The notes under the pieces were generated by a model. That model saw only the letters and a program-made list of their open reading frames with translations. It ran no database searches and was not told the DNA's origin. This document shows positions 4,552 to 6,988 of a stretch of DNA of 6,988 bases, piece by piece. Source of the stretch: CAYOMP01 sp964405075 (GTDB lineage: Bacteria > Bacillota > Clostridia > Lachnospirales > Lachnospiraceae); NCBI GenBank assembly GCA_964405075.1, contig CAYOMP010000148.1, forward strand, positions 1 to 6,988, read 5' to 3'. Within the stretch, counting starts at the first letter, position 1. Each line of letters opens with the position of its first letter. Position numbers and translations under genes: made by a program.

Positions 4552-6988
4552 GTGAAGAAGTATGGAGTAAATGAGCTTAGAAGAATGTATTTAGAGTTTT
4601 TCGAAAGCAAAGAGCATTTAAGATTAAACAGTTTTTCATTAGTACCACATAATGATAATAGTTTATTAATTATTAATTCAGGTATGGCACCATTAAAGCC
4701 ATATTTTACAGGACAGGAGATACCACCAAGAAAGAGAGTGACTACATGTCAGAAATGTGTACGAACAGGTGATATTGAAAATGTTGGTAAGACAGCAAGA
4801 CATCTTACATTCTTTGAAATGTTAGGTAACTTTTCATTTGGGGATTACTTCAAACATGAAGCAATCGCATGGAGTTGGGAATTTTTAACAAAAGTTGTAG
4901 GAATGGAAGAAGATAGATTATACCCTTCAATTTACTGTGAAGATGATGAAGCTTTTGATATTTGGACAAAAGAAATCGGTGTTCCAGAAGATAGAATTAC
5001 TCGTTTCTATCGTGATGAGAATGGTGAATGTGATAACTTCTGGGAACATGGTGCTGGTCCATGTGGTCCATGTTCAGAGATTTATTATGATAGAGGAATT
5101 AAATATGGCTGTGGAAGTCCTGATTGTAAGGTAGGCTGTGAATGTGACAGATTTATCGAGGTTTGGAACAATGTATTTACACAGTTTGAAAGTGATGGAA
5201 ACAGACACTATACAGAATTGGCTCAGAAGAACATTGATACAGGTCTGGGTCTTGAAAGATTAGCAGTTGTAGTTCAGGATGTTGATACAGTATTTGATAT
5301 TGATACAATGAAAGCTATCAGAGATAGAATATGTGAATTAGCTTCTACAACATATCAGTCAGATGATGCTAAGGATGTTTCAATTCGTCTCATCACAGAC
5401 CACATTCGTTCATCAACATTTATGATTTCAGACGGTATTATGCCATCTAACGAAGGAAGAGGATATGTTCTTAGAAGATTAATCAGACGTGCAGCAAGAC
5501 ATGGTCGTTTATTAGGAATTGATGGACAGTTCTTAGCTAATTTATGTGAAACAGTTATTAACGAATGTAAAGATGGGTATCCAGAACTAGAAGAAAAGAA
5601 AGAATTTATCTTTAACGTATTAACTCAGGAAGAAAATAAATTCAATAAAACAATTGACCAGGGCTTGAATATATTAGCTGAAATGGAAGCTGAAATGGAA
5701 AAAGCCGGCAAAAAGGAACTTTCTGGTGAAGAAGCATTTAAGTTATATGATACTTATGGATTCCCAATGGATTTAACAATGGAAATCTTAGAAGAAAAAG
5801 GCTTCACTATTGATGAAGAAGGCTTCCAAAAATGCATGCAGCAGCAGAAGGAACAGGCTAGAAATGCCCGCAAGACAACTAACTACATGGGTGCTGATGC
5901 TACAGTTTATGAATCAATCGACACTAGTATCACAAGTGAATTTGATGGATATGATAAATTAACATTAAATTCAACAATCTCTGTATTAACAACTGATACA
6001 GAAACCGTTGATGCATTAACAGATGGTGAAAGTGGAACAATTGTTGTACCTGTAACACCTTTCTATGCAACAATGGGTGGTCAGAGTGGAGATAAAGGTG
6101 TTATCAAGACTGCTGATGGAGAATTTGTTGTAGAAGATACAATTAAATTATCAGGAAATAAGATTGGTCATGTAGGTAAAGTAGTTAAAGGAATGTTAAA
6201 GGTTGGCGATAATGTTGAATTAACAGTAGACGCTGAATGTCGTGTAGATACATGTAAAAATCATAGTGCTACACATCTTTTACAGAAAGCTCTTAGAACA
6301 GTTCTTGGTTCTCATGTAGAACAGGCTGGTTCATTTGTAAATGCTGACAGATTACGTTTTGACTTTAGCCATTTCTCAGCAATGACTGCTGATGAGTTAG
6401 CTCAGGTTGAAAAAATGGTTAATGACAAAATTGCTGAAAATCTCTTAGTTGAAACTAATGTAATGAGTATAGAAGATGCTAAGAAAACAGGTGCTATGGC
6501 ATTATTTGGTGAAAAATACGGCGAAACAGTTCGTGTTGTAAAAATGGGAGATTTCTCAACTGAATTATGTGGTGGTACTCATGTCGCTAACACAGGTGTT
6601 ATTTCTGCATTTAAGATTGTATCTGAAAGTGGTGTAGCAGCAGGTGTTAGAAGAATTGAAGCTTTAACAGGTAAAGGTGTATTTGAGTATTATGCAAACC
6701 TTGAAAAGACTATTGAAAATGTAGCCAAATTAGTAAAGGCTACTCCAGCTACATTAGAAGAAAAAATAGGACATTTAATGGCTGAAATGAAAGCGTTACA
6801 GAGCGAAAATGAAAGTCTTAAGAGCAAAATGGCAAAGGATGCATTAGGCGATGTAATGGATAGCGTTATTGAAGTAAAAGGCGTTAAAGTATTAGCAACT
6901 AGTGTTGATGGTGTAGATATGAATGGTCTTAGAGACTTAGGTGACCAGTTAAAAGAAAAACTTGGCGAAGGTGTAGTAGTAATTGCTT
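4552..6988 (+). CDS. alaS: Alanyl-tRNA synthetase, 3' end cut by the window
   Basis: Alanyl-tRNA synthetase charges tRNA-Ala with alanine and hydrolyses mischarged Ser- and Gly-tRNA-Ala. The frame is open from a GTG start to the window edge: 812 complete codons, against about 875-880 usual for the family. Class II motif 1 is near NSGMAPLKPYFTG (42-54), motif 2 is R83 with HLTFFEMLGNFSFGDYFK (84-101), and motif 3 is DTGLGLERLA (229-238). CGPC is at 171-174. A cysteine-rich insert follows (C187, C192, C196, C198), a form I associate with clostridial enzymes; it may bind metal. The editing domain has GGQ at 509-511 and the zinc-site residues H571, H575 (HSATH), C673 and H677 (CGGTH). A helical linker (about 720-780) leads into the C-terminal domain, which is incomplete here. 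No internal stop or frameshift is present. Codons look more regular than in the ABC genes, consistent with high expression. It has its own promoter and a long leader. Confidence 0.98.
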   Translation, partial: MKKYGVNELRRMYLEFFESKEHLRLNSFSLVPHNDNSLLIINSGMAPLKPYFTGQEIPPRKRVTTCQKCVRTGDIENVGKTARHLTFFEMLGNFSFGDYFKHEAIAWSWEFLTKVVGMEEDRLYPSIYCEDDEAFDIWTKEIGVPEDRITRFYRDENGECDNFWEHGAGPCGPCSEIYYDRGIKYGCGSPDCKVGCECDRFIEVWNNVFTQFESDGNRHYTELAQKNIDTGLGLERLAVVVQDVDTVFDIDTMKAIRDRICELASTTYQSDDAKDVSIRLITDHIRSSTFMISDGIMPSNEGRGYVLRRLIRRAARHGRLLGIDGQFLANLCETVINECKDGYPELEEKKEFIFNVLTQEENKFNKTIDQGLNILAEMEAEMEKAGKKELSGEEAFKLYDTYGFPMDLTMEILEEKGFTIDEEGFQKCMQQQKEQARNARKTTNYMGADATVYESIDTSITSEFDGYDKLTLNSTISVLTTDTETVDALTDGESGTIVVPVTPFYATMGGQSGDKGVIKTADGEFVVEDTIKLSGNKIGHVGKVVKGMLKVGDNVELTVDAECRVDTCKNHSATHLLQKALRTVLGSHVEQAGSFVNADRLRFDFSHFSAMTADELAQVEKMVNDKIAENLLVETNVMSIEDAKKTGAMALFGEKYGETVRVVKMGDFSTELCGGTHVANTGVISAFKIVSESGVAAGVRRIEALTGKGVFEYYANLEKTIENVAKLVKATPATLEEKIGHLMAEMKALQSENESLKSKMAKDALGDVMDSVIEVKGVKVLATSVDGVDMNGLRDLGDQLKEKLGEGVVVIA

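Noticed and set aside
4937..5134. Plus-strand frame of 65 codons inside alaS
   Set aside because: It is out of frame with the intact alanyl-tRNA synthetase reading frame, which contains the class II motif and cysteine-rich regions here.

Overview
The window looks like chromosomal DNA from a low-GC Gram-positive of the class Clostridia, most likely family Lachnospiraceae. The grounds are the AT-rich intergenic DNA, strong AGGAGG-type ribosome binding sites, AT-biased codons, a clostridial-looking alanyl-tRNA synthetase with a cysteine-rich insert, and an ABC permease type I associate with that family. The family assignment is inference. Every gene I can support is on the + strand.

Layout. Positions 1-300 are very AT-rich and hold no gene I can support, only a weak hairpin, a small palindrome and a possible promoter. 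Positions 319-654 encode a small membrane-anchored, extremely acidic protein of unknown function; its last codons are also the stem of a strong intrinsic terminator. An 87-base repeat copy follows (682-768). Next comes a well-formed promoter (809-837) with a 27-base perfect palindrome lying over the expected transcription start, in front of a three-gene operon: a short GntR/YtrA-type repressor (891-1262), an ABC ATPase (1259-2161) and a nine-helix ABC permease with a large C-terminal extracytoplasmic domain (2136-4232). These three genes overlap and are probably translationally coupled. The expected logic is an autoregulated export or envelope-stress transporter: the repressor sits on the palindrome until an envelope signal releases it.

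Positions 4233-4551 separate this operon from alaS. They hold a perfect-consensus sigma-A promoter (TTGACA, 17 bases, TATAAT), a 15-bp hairpin overlapping it that probably terminates the ABC operon, a second full copy of the intergenic repeat (4314-4409), a diverged partial third copy (4441-4497), and a strong ribosome binding site before a GTG start. alaS (alanyl-tRNA synthetase) runs from 4552 off the end of the window, with 812 complete codons visible and no frameshift.

The genes are of known families. The least explained content is the repeat family, which directly follows a terminator-like hairpin in both full copies, can form alternative hairpins, and in one copy fills much of the roughly 260-base alaS leader where many Firmicutes carry a T-box. 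I see no CRISPR array, tRNA, rRNA, insertion sequence or phage gene, and no clear evidence of a wholly new system.
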